From NCBI RefSeq assembly GCF_029946515.1, contig NZ_JARZHH010000041.1, positions 39,468-103,467 of the forward strand: a stretch of DNA of 64,000 nt. Reading direction: 5' to 3'. A program made the translations under genes and the position numbers. This document shows positions 22,333-31,085 of this stretch, one piece after another. The notes under the pieces were generated by a model, which was not told where the DNA came from, made no database searches, and saw nothing but the letters and a program-made list of their open reading frames with translations. Source of the DNA: Polyangium sp. 6x1 (GTDB lineage: Bacteria; Myxococcota_A; Polyangia; Polyangiales; Polyangiaceae). Position 1 is the first letter of the stretch; every line of letters starts with the position of its first letter.

Positions 22333-22444
22333 CGATGACTGACGCTGCCCGGGGATACGGCTCATGGAAGCCCCTGTCAATCGTGCCTCCAGTGCAACCG
22401 TTGCAGGGTAGCCTCGATCCGTGTAGAAAAGTTTGCGAGGATCC

Positions 22445-23806
22445 ATGCGTCGAGTCCTGGTCGTCGACGACGAAGAGAACTTGCGGGTCGTCGTTCGCTC
22501 CTTCCTGAAGCGTGACGGCTACGAGGTGGAGGTGGCGCCGGGCGTCGAGGAGGCGCTCGCGCTTCTCGAGTCTTTTGGTCCGGATTTCATCCTCACGGAC
22601 GTGCGGATGCCGCGGCTCGGGGGGCTCGATCTGCTCGCGACGCTGAAGGCGAAGGGCGATCCGGCGACGGTCATCGTGATGAGCGCGTACGGCAACGTCG
22701 ACCTCGCCATCGAGGCGATGAAGGCCGGCGCGTACGACTACATCCAGAAGCCGTTCAAGGCCGAGGAGCTCTTGCTCACGCTGCGCAAGGCCGAGGAGCG
22801 GGAGGCGCTGCGCCGCGAGAACCGCGCGCTGAAGCGCGAGATCCTGCGCGAGAGCACGTTCGAGGAGATCCTCGCGAAGAGCGAGAGCATGCAGGCGATC
22901 TTCAAGACGATCTCCAAGATCGCCGACTACAAGACGACGGTGCTCGTGACCGGCGAGAGCGGCGTGGGCAAGGAGCTCGTGGCGCGGGCGATCCATCGGC
23001 GGAGCACGCGGCGCGGCGGGCCGTTCGTCGCGGTGAACTGCGGGGCGATCCCCGAGAGCCTGCTCGAGAGTGAGCTCTTCGGTTACCGGCGCGGCGCCTT
23101 CACGGACGCGACGACCGACCGCGTGGGTCTCTTCGAACAGGCCAACCACGGCACGCTCCTGCTCGACGAGATCGGCGAGCTTCCGCTCCCGCTCCAGGTG
23201 AAGCTGCTCCGGGTGCTGCAGGAGGAGACGATCCGGAGGCTCGGCGACGCGAAGGACATCAAGGTCGATGTGCGGATCATCGCCGCGACGCACCGCGATC
23301 TGCACGCCGAGACGCAAGCGGGCCGGTTCCGCGAGGATCTGTTTTATCGGATCAACGTCCTGCCGATCGGCATCCCGCCGCTCCGGGAGCGGCGCGAGGA
23401 CGTGCCGCTGCTCGTCGAGCACTTCATGAACCGCAACAACGCGCGCTTCGGGACGAACATCCGCGCGCTCTCGCCCGAGGCGCGGCGCCTGCTGCTCGAG
23501 TACGGCTGGCCGGGCAACGTGCGCGAGCTCGAAAACACCATCGAGCGGGCCATGGTGCTCGCCGAGAAGGACAGCATCGAGGCCGACGATCTGCCCGAGC
23601 GCATCCGCGAGGCGCGTGATCCGATCCAGCTCCACCTGACGAGCGGGGAGCTCTCGATCAAGAAGACCGCGCGCGTCATCGAGGAGATCCTCATCCGCCG
23701 CGCGCTGCAGAAGACGAAAGGCAACCGCACGCGCGCCGCCGAGGTGCTCGAGATCAGCCACCGCGCGCTGCTCTACAAGATCAAAGACTACCGGATCGAT
23801 CTCTGA
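22445..23806 (+). CDS. NtrC-family sigma-54-dependent response regulator
   Basis: 453 residues from the ATG at 22445 (GAGGA at good spacing). The receiver domain is at 1-115 with acidic pocket VVDDEE, phospho-acceptor Asp52 (TDVRMP), Ser80 and Lys102. The AAA+ domain has Walker A GESGVGKE, the sigma-54 contact loop GAFTDA and Walker B TLLLDEIGE. A Fis-type helix-turn-helix closes the protein (NRTRAAEVLEISHRALLYKI). It should activate sigma-54 promoters when phosphorylated. No sensor kinase is adjacent. The divergent SPT-like gene is a natural candidate target, but no GG-N10-GC promoter stood out between them. Confidence 0.92.
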   Translation: MRRVLVVDDEENLRVVVRSFLKRDGYEVEVAPGVEEALALLESFGPDFILTDVRMPRLGGLDLLATLKAKGDPATVIVMSAYGNVDLAIEAMKAGAYDYIQKPFKAEELLLTLRKAEEREALRRENRALKREILRESTFEEILAKSESMQAIFKTISKIADYKTTVLVTGESGVGKELVARAIHRRSTRRGGPFVAVNCGAIPESLLESELFGYRRGAFTDATTDRVGLFEQANHGTLLLDEIGELPLPLQVKLLRVLQEETIRRLGDAKDIKVDVRIIAATHRDLHAETQAGRFREDLFYRINVLPIGIPPLRERREDVPLLVEHFMNRNNARFGTNIRALSPEARRLLLEYGWPGNVRELENTIERAMVLAEKDSIEADDLPERIREARDPIQLHLTSGELSIKKTARVIEEILIRRALQKTKGNRTRAAEVLEISHRALLYKIKDYRIDL

Positions 23807-23946
23807 TCCCGGTGTTCGGCCGCGAACCGAACTACGCGGAGTCCATTGAAGCGGCGGTTTTGTGCCATGGGATTGAAAGCGTCAGCGGACCGACAGGGGC
23901 CCTGACACGTCGCGAAAAATTAGCTAGCTTTCCGACCGTGACGACC

Positions 23947-25497
23947 ATGAAGGGTCCGCCCGGCGCACCGGGACCGACGCCACCTTCGCCGGGGCGCGGG
24001 TCGTCGCGGCGTGCGTTCTCCGAGCTTCCTCCGAGCAGCGAGCCGAAGGCCGCGCGCGAGCCCGTCGCCCCGGCGACGAACCCGGAGGACAAACCGGCGC
24101 CTTCGACGAACGGCAAGCCGTTCTTCTCGCCGCCCCCGCTGCGCGGGCCCACTCCGACGCCGCCGCCGCCGGCCGCGCGCCCGACGCCCCCGGCCTCCGT
24201 GCCGCCGCCGTCCATGCCGGGCTCGGGAACCGGTCGCGCAACGCCGCTGCCACCCACGCCGTCCGGGTTTTCCCGCGGGGCGACGCCGCCGCCGCCCTCG
24301 ACCACGCCCCGCTCGTGGGCCCCGTCGACGCAAAAACGGAACACGCCGCTCTCGACGTCGCCGGGCTCGCAGGGGCCGCGGACGATCTCGACGATCCCGC
24401 CGCCGCCCACGTCGCCGCCGCCCTCGTCGCTCGCGCACTCGACGTCGCGGCCGCCGGGGGCGCCTCGCGCGCAAACGCTCCTCTCGGCGCGGCCGGCGGT
24501 CGATCCGGGCCTCGTGACGCCGGCGGCGCGTGTCCTCGACGAGCTCGTCGCGCTGGAGACGAACGAGCGGCTGCTCCTCGTGCACGACCGGCAGAACGAG
24601 GCCGTGGCGCGCGCGTTCGAGCAGGTGGCGCTCGAGCGGCGGGCGCGCGTCGAGCGGATCGACGCGGAGGCGCTCGCGCCGCGGCCCTGGGTGCGATGTC
24701 CGCCGGACGTGCTCGCGGCGTTGCCGGGCGCGGACGTGACGCTGTTTGCCGTGACGTACGAGGAGGGGGAGTACGACGCGCGGCACACGTTCGTCACGAT
24801 GGCCACGGCGAACCGGGCGCGGCACGTGCACATCGTGGGGACGAGCCGGCGCGCGTTCGTGAACAGCATGCTGGCGAGCTCGACGCGGGTCTTCGACCTC
24901 ATCGCGGCGCTCCGGAACGCGGTGAAGCCGCATTCGAGGCTCCAGGTGCGCTCGCAGGCGGGGACGTCGATCGAAGTGGAGATGGCGCCGAACCTGCGCT
25001 GGTTCGCGAACGGCAGCACGATCCGCTCGGGCCAGTGGCTCAACGTGCCGTACGGCGCGCTCGTGACGTCGCCGCACCAGGTGACGGGCACGTACGTGGT
25101 CGACGCGTCGATGGGCGGCGGCTACGGCTCGCGGCTCGGCTCGCTGTCGAGCCGGCCGATCCGGCTCATGTTCGAGGGCGGGCGGGTGCAACGCGTGGAA
25201 TGTCGGGACGCCTCGGTGAAGGCGTACGTCGAGAAATTCATCGGCGAAGCGATGGGCCACGATCGGGTGGGGCTCCTCTCGCTCGGCGCGAACATCGGGA
25301 TCGCGGCGCCGCTCGGCGAGCTCATCCATGACGAGAACATGCCGGGCGTGCACCTCGCGCTCGGGGAGAATTTCGCGGCGCGGACGGGCGCGCTCTGGAC
25401 GTCGCACGGCCAGCTCTCCTTCGCCGCGGCCGATACGGATGTCGACCTGGACGGCGAGCCGCTCATTCGTCACGGGCGATACGTGCGAATGGTATAG
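23947..25497 (+). CDS. M29-like aminopeptidase-family protein with Pro-rich N-terminus
   Basis: 516 residues from the ATG at 23947; GTG at 23938 is an alternative. The first ~200 residues are low-complexity and Pro/Ser/Thr-rich (PPPLRGPTPTPPPPAARPTP). The rest resembles the M29/aminopeptidase T fold: NERLLLVHDRQNE, GTSIEVEMAPNLRWFANGS and, near the end, LGANIGIAAPLGELIHDENM and GVHLALG. M29 enzymes are two-metal aminopeptidases. I did not confirm every metal ligand, so this could be a non-catalytic relative. The stop codon is shared with the terminal inverted repeat of the 126-bp element downstream. Confidence 0.68.
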   Translation: MKGPPGAPGPTPPSPGRGSSRRAFSELPPSSEPKAAREPVAPATNPEDKPAPSTNGKPFFSPPPLRGPTPTPPPPAARPTPPASVPPPSMPGSGTGRATPLPPTPSGFSRGATPPPPSTTPRSWAPSTQKRNTPLSTSPGSQGPRTISTIPPPPTSPPPSSLAHSTSRPPGAPRAQTLLSARPAVDPGLVTPAARVLDELVALETNERLLLVHDRQNEAVARAFEQVALERRARVERIDAEALAPRPWVRCPPDVLAALPGADVTLFAVTYEEGEYDARHTFVTMATANRARHVHIVGTSRRAFVNSMLASSTRVFDLIAALRNAVKPHSRLQVRSQAGTSIEVEMAPNLRWFANGSTIRSGQWLNVPYGALVTSPHQVTGTYVVDASMGGGYGSRLGSLSSRPIRLMFEGGRVQRVECRDASVKAYVEKFIGEAMGHDRVGLLSLGANIGIAAPLGELIHDENMPGVHLALGENFAARTGALWTSHGQLSFAAADTDVDLDGEPLIRHGRYVRMV

Positions 25498-25620
25498 CAG
25501 GCTGTTGAGAAACGCAGCGAGCGCCCTGGAGCTAGGGAGGAGGACGCAGGAATACAAGCGTATTCCGAGGACGACGACCGACGATCCTGGGCGCGCAGCA
25601 AGTTTCTCAACAGCCTGCTA
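25495..25620. mobile_element. 126-bp MITE-like palindromic element
   Basis: Ends are a perfect 19-bp inverted repeat: TAGCAGGCTGTTGAGAAAC at 25495-25513 and its complement at 25602-25620. Inside, GCGCCC.GGA matches its partner arm, and the centre is GGAATAC AAGC GTATTCC. Nearly the whole element can fold back on itself. It has no coding capacity. The left end overlaps the TAG stop of the M29-like gene, so it also shapes that gene's 3' end. Similar TTTCTCAACAGCC hairpins occur in other bacteria as far as I recall. Confidence 0.75.
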
Positions 25621-25676
25621 GCCTTGCGCACATCCCTGACGGGGGCTACGCCGCTTGACCGTCATTCCTGACAACG

Positions 25677-25722
25677 ATTGGGGCTCTGCTCGGACAAGCC
25701 GAGCTACGTCCCAAACCCCAAT
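25677..25722. repeat. Hairpin upstream of the PIN-PhoH gene
   Basis: ATTGGGG pairs with CCCCAAT and encloses GCTCGG ACAA GCCGAGC. The sequence GGGGCTCTGCTCGG.CAAGCC matches the reverse complement of the hairpin at 22292-22332, so the two belong to one family. It lies 25 bp upstream of the start codon and could affect expression. Confidence 0.65.
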
Positions 25723-25747
25723 TGCAACGGGTCGAAGAAGCTCAGCC

Positions 25748-27079
25748 ATGAGGAAAAACTACGTCCTCGACGCCAACGTCCTCCTCCACGACCCGCACGC
25801 GATCTTCAAGTTCGAGGACAATGACCTGATCATCCCGATCTACGCGATCGAGGAGATCGATCAGTTCAAGCGGGAAGGCAGCGAGCGGGGGCGAAACGCG
25901 CGCACGATCGCGCGGCTGCTCGACGGCCTGCGCAGCGCCGCGGGCGCGCTCTCCGTGGGCGTGCCGCTCGAGCGCGGGGGATCCTTGCGCATCGCGATTC
26001 CGGAGCGTCGGCCGAACGCGCTCGTGGGGCTCGATTCGAAGTCGCAGGACCTCGCGATCTTGCAGGTCGCGATCGACGTCCGCGACAAGGACAAGAGCAA
26101 GCCGACGATCTTCGTCACGATGGACACGAACCTGCGCATCCGTGCGGACGCGCTGGGGGTGACGTCGGAGACGTACGAGAGCCAGAGCGCGCCCGATCCC
26201 GAGAACGAGCTGTCGGTGCTCGAGGTCGAGGTCCCGGGGAGCGACGTGGACCTGTTTTTCCAGCACGGGTTCGTCGCGGCGCCGCATCGCTCGGCGCTCT
26301 ACCCGAACGTGGGCGTGCTGTTGCGCGACGAGGCGACCGCGACGCATACGGCGCTCGGGCGGTACGATGCTTCGAAGGGGCAGGTCGTCTCGCTGCGCAC
26401 GCCGCGCGACGGGGTGATGGGCGTACGGCCGCGCAACAAGGAGCAGGCGTATGCGCTCGATTTGCTGCTCGACGACACGATCCGGCTGGTGACGCTGATC
26501 GGCAAGGCGGGCACGGGCAAGACGCTGCTCGCGCTGGCGGCGGGGCTCAAGCGGACGGTGGAGGATGGCATCTACTCGCGGCTGCTCGTGAGCCGTCCGG
26601 TGATGCCGCTCGGCCGGGATCTCGGGTTCTTGCCGGGTGACGTCGACGAGAAGCTGAATCCGTGGATGCAGCCGATCTTCGACAACCTCGAATTTCTGTT
26701 CTCGAGCGGGGCTTCGGTTTCGCGCGGCAAGGGCGCGGACGGGCGCGGGTTCGTGCAGCTCCTCGAGAGCGGGATCGTGCAGGTCGAGCCGCTCACGTAC
26801 ATCCGCGGCCGCAGCTTGCCGCATCAATACCTCATCGTGGACGAGGCGCAGAACCTCACGCCGCACGAGGTGAAGACGATCATCACGCGCGCGGGCGAGG
26901 GGACGAAGATCATCCTCACGGGGGATCCGCACCAGATCGACAATCCGTACGTGGATCACGCGTCGAACGGGCTCAGCGTGGTGGCCGACAGGTTCAAGCA
27001 GGAGCAGATCGCCGGGCACGTCGTGCTGGCGAAGGGCGAGCGCAGCGAGCTCGCGGAGCTCGCGGCGAACCTGCTGTAA
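25748..27079 (+). CDS. PIN-PhoH (PhoH2/YlaK-type) ribonuclease-ATPase
   Basis: 443 residues from the ATG at 25748. The N-terminal PIN domain (1-140) has Asp8 in YVLDANVLLHD, an acidic cluster AIEEIDQFK and Asp126 in FVTMDTNLR. The C-terminal PhoH ATPase has Walker A GKAGTGKT (252-259), the motif SRPVMPLGRDLGFLPGD and Walker B YLIVDEAQN. PhoH2 proteins of this layout act as RNA helicase-nucleases in known cases. Length matches the family (~440). The next gene starts 5 bp after its stop, so the two share an operon. Confidence 0.92.
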   Translation: MRKNYVLDANVLLHDPHAIFKFEDNDLIIPIYAIEEIDQFKREGSERGRNARTIARLLDGLRSAAGALSVGVPLERGGSLRIAIPERRPNALVGLDSKSQDLAILQVAIDVRDKDKSKPTIFVTMDTNLRIRADALGVTSETYESQSAPDPENELSVLEVEVPGSDVDLFFQHGFVAAPHRSALYPNVGVLLRDEATATHTALGRYDASKGQVVSLRTPRDGVMGVRPRNKEQAYALDLLLDDTIRLVTLIGKAGTGKTLLALAAGLKRTVEDGIYSRLLVSRPVMPLGRDLGFLPGDVDEKLNPWMQPIFDNLEFLFSSGASVSRGKGADGRGFVQLLESGIVQVEPLTYIRGRSLPHQYLIVDEAQNLTPHEVKTIITRAGEGTKIILTGDPHQIDNPYVDHASNGLSVVADRFKQEQIAGHVVLAKGERSELAELAANLL

Positions 27080-27084
27080 GGACC

Positions 27085-28179
27085 GTGCCGCCCGCGCCTT
27101 CACCTCACTCGTCGCCATGGATCACGGACGCGGGGAACGCGCTCGTGCAGGCGGCCTCGCGCGTGCGCATGATCCTGTGCACGACGCCGACGAACCTCCG
27201 GCAGGAGCTCGATCGGCTCGGCAGCGTGTGGGCGCGGGGCGATCACGAGGCGCCGCGGTTCTCGTACGAGGCGCCGCCCGATCACGACGGGCTCGTGCGC
27301 GCGCTCGGGGAGCTCGCGGCGTTCCTGGAGAACGAGGGGCCGCTCGGCGCGGTGTACGCGGGCAGGGCCCGGGAGATCGCGGCGGAGGCCCTGGTATGCT
27401 CGGCGGTCGGGACGAAGGGGCTCTTTGCGGCGGCACGGAATAGGTTTGGCCGACGCGACCATTACGACGACGCGGCGGACGACCTCGCGGGGCGCTGGCT
27501 CTCGGAACCGCCCCCGCGCGCGGAAGACGAACCTCTGATTCGCAGCGACGACGAGGCAGCGGAAGGATCGCTGCTCGTGCGGATGCGCGCGGAGATCGGG
27601 GCGCAGCGGCTGCCTTTTCGGGTGGTCGTGGTGCGGGACCTCTCGTCGCTCGCGGCGACGGGCGAGGGCGTCGTGCAGGTCGCGGCGGGGCGGTTCATGA
27701 CGCGGGCCGACGTGGAGCGGACCGTGCTGCACGAGATGGATGGGCACGTCTTGCCGCGGTGCCGGGCGGCGGGGATGCCGCTCGGGATTTTCGTGATCGG
27801 GACGCAATGCGGCGCGGACGATCAGGAGGGGCGGGCGCTCTTGCTCGAGCGGCGCGCGGGGGCGCTCGTGGGCGGGCGGCGGCGCGAGCTCGCGTGCCGG
27901 CACGTGGCGGCGCGGAAGCTCGAAGCGGGGGCCGATTTCGTGGAGGCTGCGCGGCATTTGCTCTCGCACGGGGCGAGCTTGCCGGACGCGCTGCGCATCA
28001 CGGCGCGGGTGTATCGCGGGGGCGGGCTCGGGCGCGAGGTGGTGTATTTGCCGGCGCTGCTCCGCGTGGAGGCGGCGCTCGCAGTGGATCCGGCGCTCGA
28101 CGGGGTGCTCGGCGCGGGGCGCGTGTCGGTGGACGCCGCAGCCGTGCTCCGGCCCTTTGCGTCCCGCGCGAGGGCGTGA
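27085..28179 (+). CDS. DUF1704/QEGLA-type putative metallopeptidase
   Basis: 364 residues from the GTG at 27085, just after an AAGGA. It contains HEMDGH (216-221), matching the HExxxH zinc motif of the DUF1704 family, and QEGRA (247-251), the family QEGLA signature with Leu replaced by Arg. DUF1704 proteins are related to the eukaryotic MATCAP tubulin-tyrosine carboxypeptidases; bacterial substrates are unknown. Usual bacterial lengths are larger, so this is a short member. It is tightly linked to the PIN-PhoH gene. Confidence 0.75.
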   Translation: MPPAPSPHSSPWITDAGNALVQAASRVRMILCTTPTNLRQELDRLGSVWARGDHEAPRFSYEAPPDHDGLVRALGELAAFLENEGPLGAVYAGRAREIAAEALVCSAVGTKGLFAAARNRFGRRDHYDDAADDLAGRWLSEPPPRAEDEPLIRSDDEAAEGSLLVRMRAEIGAQRLPFRVVVVRDLSSLAATGEGVVQVAAGRFMTRADVERTVLHEMDGHVLPRCRAAGMPLGIFVIGTQCGADDQEGRALLLERRAGALVGGRRRELACRHVAARKLEAGADFVEAARHLLSHGASLPDALRITARVYRGGGLGREVVYLPALLRVEAALAVDPALDGVLGAGRVSVDAAAVLRPFASRARA

Positions 28180-28242
28180 CCGCCCATACCTGATCTGCTA
28201 ACGTCGCGAAGAGGCTTTTCTTTTCGTGACGTGAGGTGACGC

Positions 28243-29637
28243 GTGTCCTTCCTTCGTTTGCTCGGGGTCGTGGGGCTTTCGGCGTTTTTCGTGGGTTGTG
28301 GCGGCGAGGTCCCGGAGACCTCGTTCGAGGATCCGGGCACGGCGCTGTGGGCGCGCCGGTTCGGGCAGGGGAGTGGCCGCGAGCCGGTGGGGCTCGCCGG
28401 GGTCGCTTCGGGCGGCGTGATCGTGACGGGGAGTTATCACGGGGTCGTGAATTTCGGCGGGGACACGCTGCAGAGCCCGGGGAACAACCACCAAGCGTAC
28501 GTCGCGCGGTACGACGGCGAAGGGAAACACGTCTACAGCCGCGCGTTTGGCACCGAGCTCGCGGAGATGTCGAACGACGTCGCGGTGTTCCCGGATGGCT
28601 CGGCGCTGATCGGGGGGACGTTCGGCTGGTCGTTCGATCTCGACGGCATTTCGCTGCCGTGGGACGGCAATGACGACGCCTTCGTGGCGAAGCTCGATCC
28701 GGCGGGGAAGGTGGTCTGGGCGCATGCGTTCGGCGGCGCGGGGTGGCAGGAGGCGACGGCGGTCGCCGCGATGCCGGACGGCGGTGCGATCGTCGCGGGG
28801 ACGACGCGGGTCGAGGTGGATCTCGGCATTGGGGAACCTCAGGACTTTTTCCTCGGCGCATTCCTGGTCCGGCTCGACGCGAAGGGCACGCCCTCGTGGG
28901 CGCAGATGATCGAGACGGACGGATACGTGTTCGTGGCAGGCATCGCGGTGCAGGGCGATACCATCGCCGTGGTGGGGAATGCTTGGGCGAACTGGCTCGA
29001 CGTGGGCCTCGATGACGGCCTCCTCCCGGTGGGGTCTGCAAAGGCGTTCGTCGTGACGTACGATTTCGAGGGCAAACCCGCCTTGGCTCGGACGTTGGGC
29101 GTCGAGGGGAACAGCCCTGCGGTGAAGGCCGTCGCGCTCACGGGCGACGGAGGGCTCGTCCTCACGGGTGGAGTCCGTGGGAACGTCGATTTTGGCGGGG
29201 GGCTCTTCCCCGGGTCGCAGCTGCACGACGAAAATACGTATCTCCTGGAGCTCGACGCGGCCTTGAATCACCGGCGGAGCTTCCTTTACGGAGGCGACAA
29301 CGACGATCGTGGGGATGGTATCGCGATGACGGCGGGCGGGGGCGTGATCCTCGCGGGGCAGGTGTACGGGCCCATGTCGTTCGGCGAGGCGAGCGTCGCG
29401 CCGCCCGACGACGACAGCCTGGAGGACGCGTTCGTCGCGGAGCTCGATGCCGACAGAAATCCGGTCTTCTTGCGGCGCTTCGGCGGGATGGGGATGCAAT
29501 CGGGACAGCAAGCCGCGGTGGACGGGCAGGGGCGCGTGTACGTCGCGGGGACGGCGGTCGGCACGGTGGACTTCGGGCTCGGACCGACGCCCGGCACGGG
29601 GTACTTCGAGACGTTCGTGGTCGCGCTCGCGCCCTGA
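28243..29637 (+). CDS. Beta-propeller-like lipoprotein, tandem copy 1
   Basis: 464 residues from the GTG at 28243, preceded by GAGGTGA. The lipoprotein signal is MSFLRLLGVVGLSAFFVGC. The mature part consists of repeated blades with the pattern FGG.GWQEATAVAAMPDGG and AYVARYDGEGKHVYSRAFG, like the SBBP/beta-propeller lipoproteins of myxobacteria. A binding or structural role at the cell surface is likely. It is the first of three adjacent paralogues with nearly identical leaders and ends. Confidence 0.82.
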   Translation: MSFLRLLGVVGLSAFFVGCGGEVPETSFEDPGTALWARRFGQGSGREPVGLAGVASGGVIVTGSYHGVVNFGGDTLQSPGNNHQAYVARYDGEGKHVYSRAFGTELAEMSNDVAVFPDGSALIGGTFGWSFDLDGISLPWDGNDDAFVAKLDPAGKVVWAHAFGGAGWQEATAVAAMPDGGAIVAGTTRVEVDLGIGEPQDFFLGAFLVRLDAKGTPSWAQMIETDGYVFVAGIAVQGDTIAVVGNAWANWLDVGLDDGLLPVGSAKAFVVTYDFEGKPALARTLGVEGNSPAVKAVALTGDGGLVLTGGVRGNVDFGGGLFPGSQLHDENTYLLELDAALNHRRSFLYGGDNDDRGDGIAMTAGGGVILAGQVYGPMSFGEASVAPPDDDSLEDAFVAELDADRNPVFLRRFGGMGMQSGQQAAVDGQGRVYVAGTAVGTVDFGLGPTPGTGYFETFVVALAP

Positions 29638-29671
29638 GCAGCCTTTTCCTTTTCGTGAAATGAGGTGACGC

Positions 29672-31051
29672 GTGTCCTTTCTTCGTTTTCTCGCGGTCGT
29701 GGGGCTTTCGGCGTTTTTCGTGGGTTGTGGCGACGAGGTCGTGGAGACCGACTCCGGCGCGACGTTGTGGGCGCGAAGGTTTGGGCGCGGGAACGATGTC
29801 GAGCCCGTGGGGCTCGCCGGTGTCGAATCGGGGGGCGTGATCGTCGCGGGCCGGCTTTACGGGGACGCCGATCTCGGCGGGGGCACGCTGCCGGGCCCCG
29901 GAAATAACTACCAGGCCTATGTCGCGCGTTACGATGGAGAGGGCAGGCATGTGTACAGCCGCTCGTTCGGCGACGTGTTCGCCGAGGGGGCGAACGACGT
30001 CGCGGCGCTGCCGGACGGCTCGGCGCTCGTCGCGGGCACCTACGGCTTTCAGATCGAGCTCGACGACGTCTCGCTCCTCTCGGATGGGAGGGACGACGCA
30101 TTCGCGGTGAAGCTCGATCCGGCGGGGAAGGTGGTCTGGGCGCGGTCGTTCGGCGGCGCGGGGCACCAACGAGCGGTCGCGATCGCGGCGCTGCCGGACG
30201 GCGGCGCGATTGTCGCGGGCATGAGCTCGGACGAGCTTCGTCTCGGGACGGGGGAGCCCGAGGACACGGGATTCGGCCTCCCCTTTCTCGTACGGCTCGG
30301 CGCCGACGGCGCGCTCCTGTGGTCGCGGGTCCTTCACAGCGAGCCCGGGTTCACCTTCGTCCACGACGTGGCGGCGCAGGGCGACGTCATCGCCGTGGTA
30401 GGAACCTTCTCACACTCGCTCGACCTCGGCTTCGGCACCGAGATCGTCACGGCGATGTCCGTGGATGGGTTCGTCGCGGTCTACGATCTCGAGGGCAAAC
30501 CCCTCAGGGGTCGGCCGATCGGCGACCCATCGTCCTACGACCATGTCACGGCGGTCGCGTTCACGGGCGACGGCGGCCTCGTGTTCACGGGCGACGCTCA
30601 GGGGAACGTCGATCTGGGTGGGGGGATCCTCTCGAGCTCGACCGACGTCGACATGAATACGTATCTGCTCGAGCTCGACGCGCCTTTGAATCACCGGCGC
30701 AGCGCGCTTTATGGCGGGGACAAACCCGATACCGGAAACGGGCTCGCGACGGCGAGCGACGGGAGCGTGATCCTCACGGGAGCGATGCACGGGCACATGT
30801 CGTTCGGCACGGCGACCCTCGCCGCGAGCGAGGAGGGCGACGCATTCGTGGCGAAGCTCGACGCCGATCGGAATCCCGTGTTCCTGCGTCGCATCGGCGG
30901 TACGGATGCGCAATCGGGGTTGCGGGCCGTGGTGGACGGGGAAGGGCGCGTATACATCGCGGGGATGGCGCGCGGCGTCGTGGACTTTGGGCTCGGGCCG
31001 ACCGAGGCCTCGGGGTACTACGAGACGTTCGTGGTCGGGTTTGCGCCCTGA
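29672..31051 (+). CDS. Beta-propeller-like lipoprotein, tandem copy 2
   Basis: 459 residues, GTG start at 29672 with the same GAGGTGACGC leader. Signal MSFLRFLAVVGLSAFFVGC. It keeps the blade motifs (AYVARYDGEGRHVYSRSFG, FGGAGHQRAVAIAALPDGG, SALYGGDKPDTGNG) but has diverged in the middle and near the C-terminus. It starts 34 bp after copy 1 ends. No enzymatic motif. Confidence 0.82.
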   Translation: MSFLRFLAVVGLSAFFVGCGDEVVETDSGATLWARRFGRGNDVEPVGLAGVESGGVIVAGRLYGDADLGGGTLPGPGNNYQAYVARYDGEGRHVYSRSFGDVFAEGANDVAALPDGSALVAGTYGFQIELDDVSLLSDGRDDAFAVKLDPAGKVVWARSFGGAGHQRAVAIAALPDGGAIVAGMSSDELRLGTGEPEDTGFGLPFLVRLGADGALLWSRVLHSEPGFTFVHDVAAQGDVIAVVGTFSHSLDLGFGTEIVTAMSVDGFVAVYDLEGKPLRGRPIGDPSSYDHVTAVAFTGDGGLVFTGDAQGNVDLGGGILSSSTDVDMNTYLLELDAPLNHRRSALYGGDKPDTGNGLATASDGSVILTGAMHGHMSFGTATLAASEEGDAFVAKLDADRNPVFLRRIGGTDAQSGLRAVVDGEGRVYIAGMARGVVDFGLGPTEASGYYETFVVGFAP

Positions 31052-31085
31052 GCAGCCTTTCCCTTTTCGTGAAATGAGGTGACGC

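Noticed and set aside
22261..22444. sigma-54 promoter (GG-N10-GC) in the spt/NtrC gap
   Set aside because: No good match found by eye.
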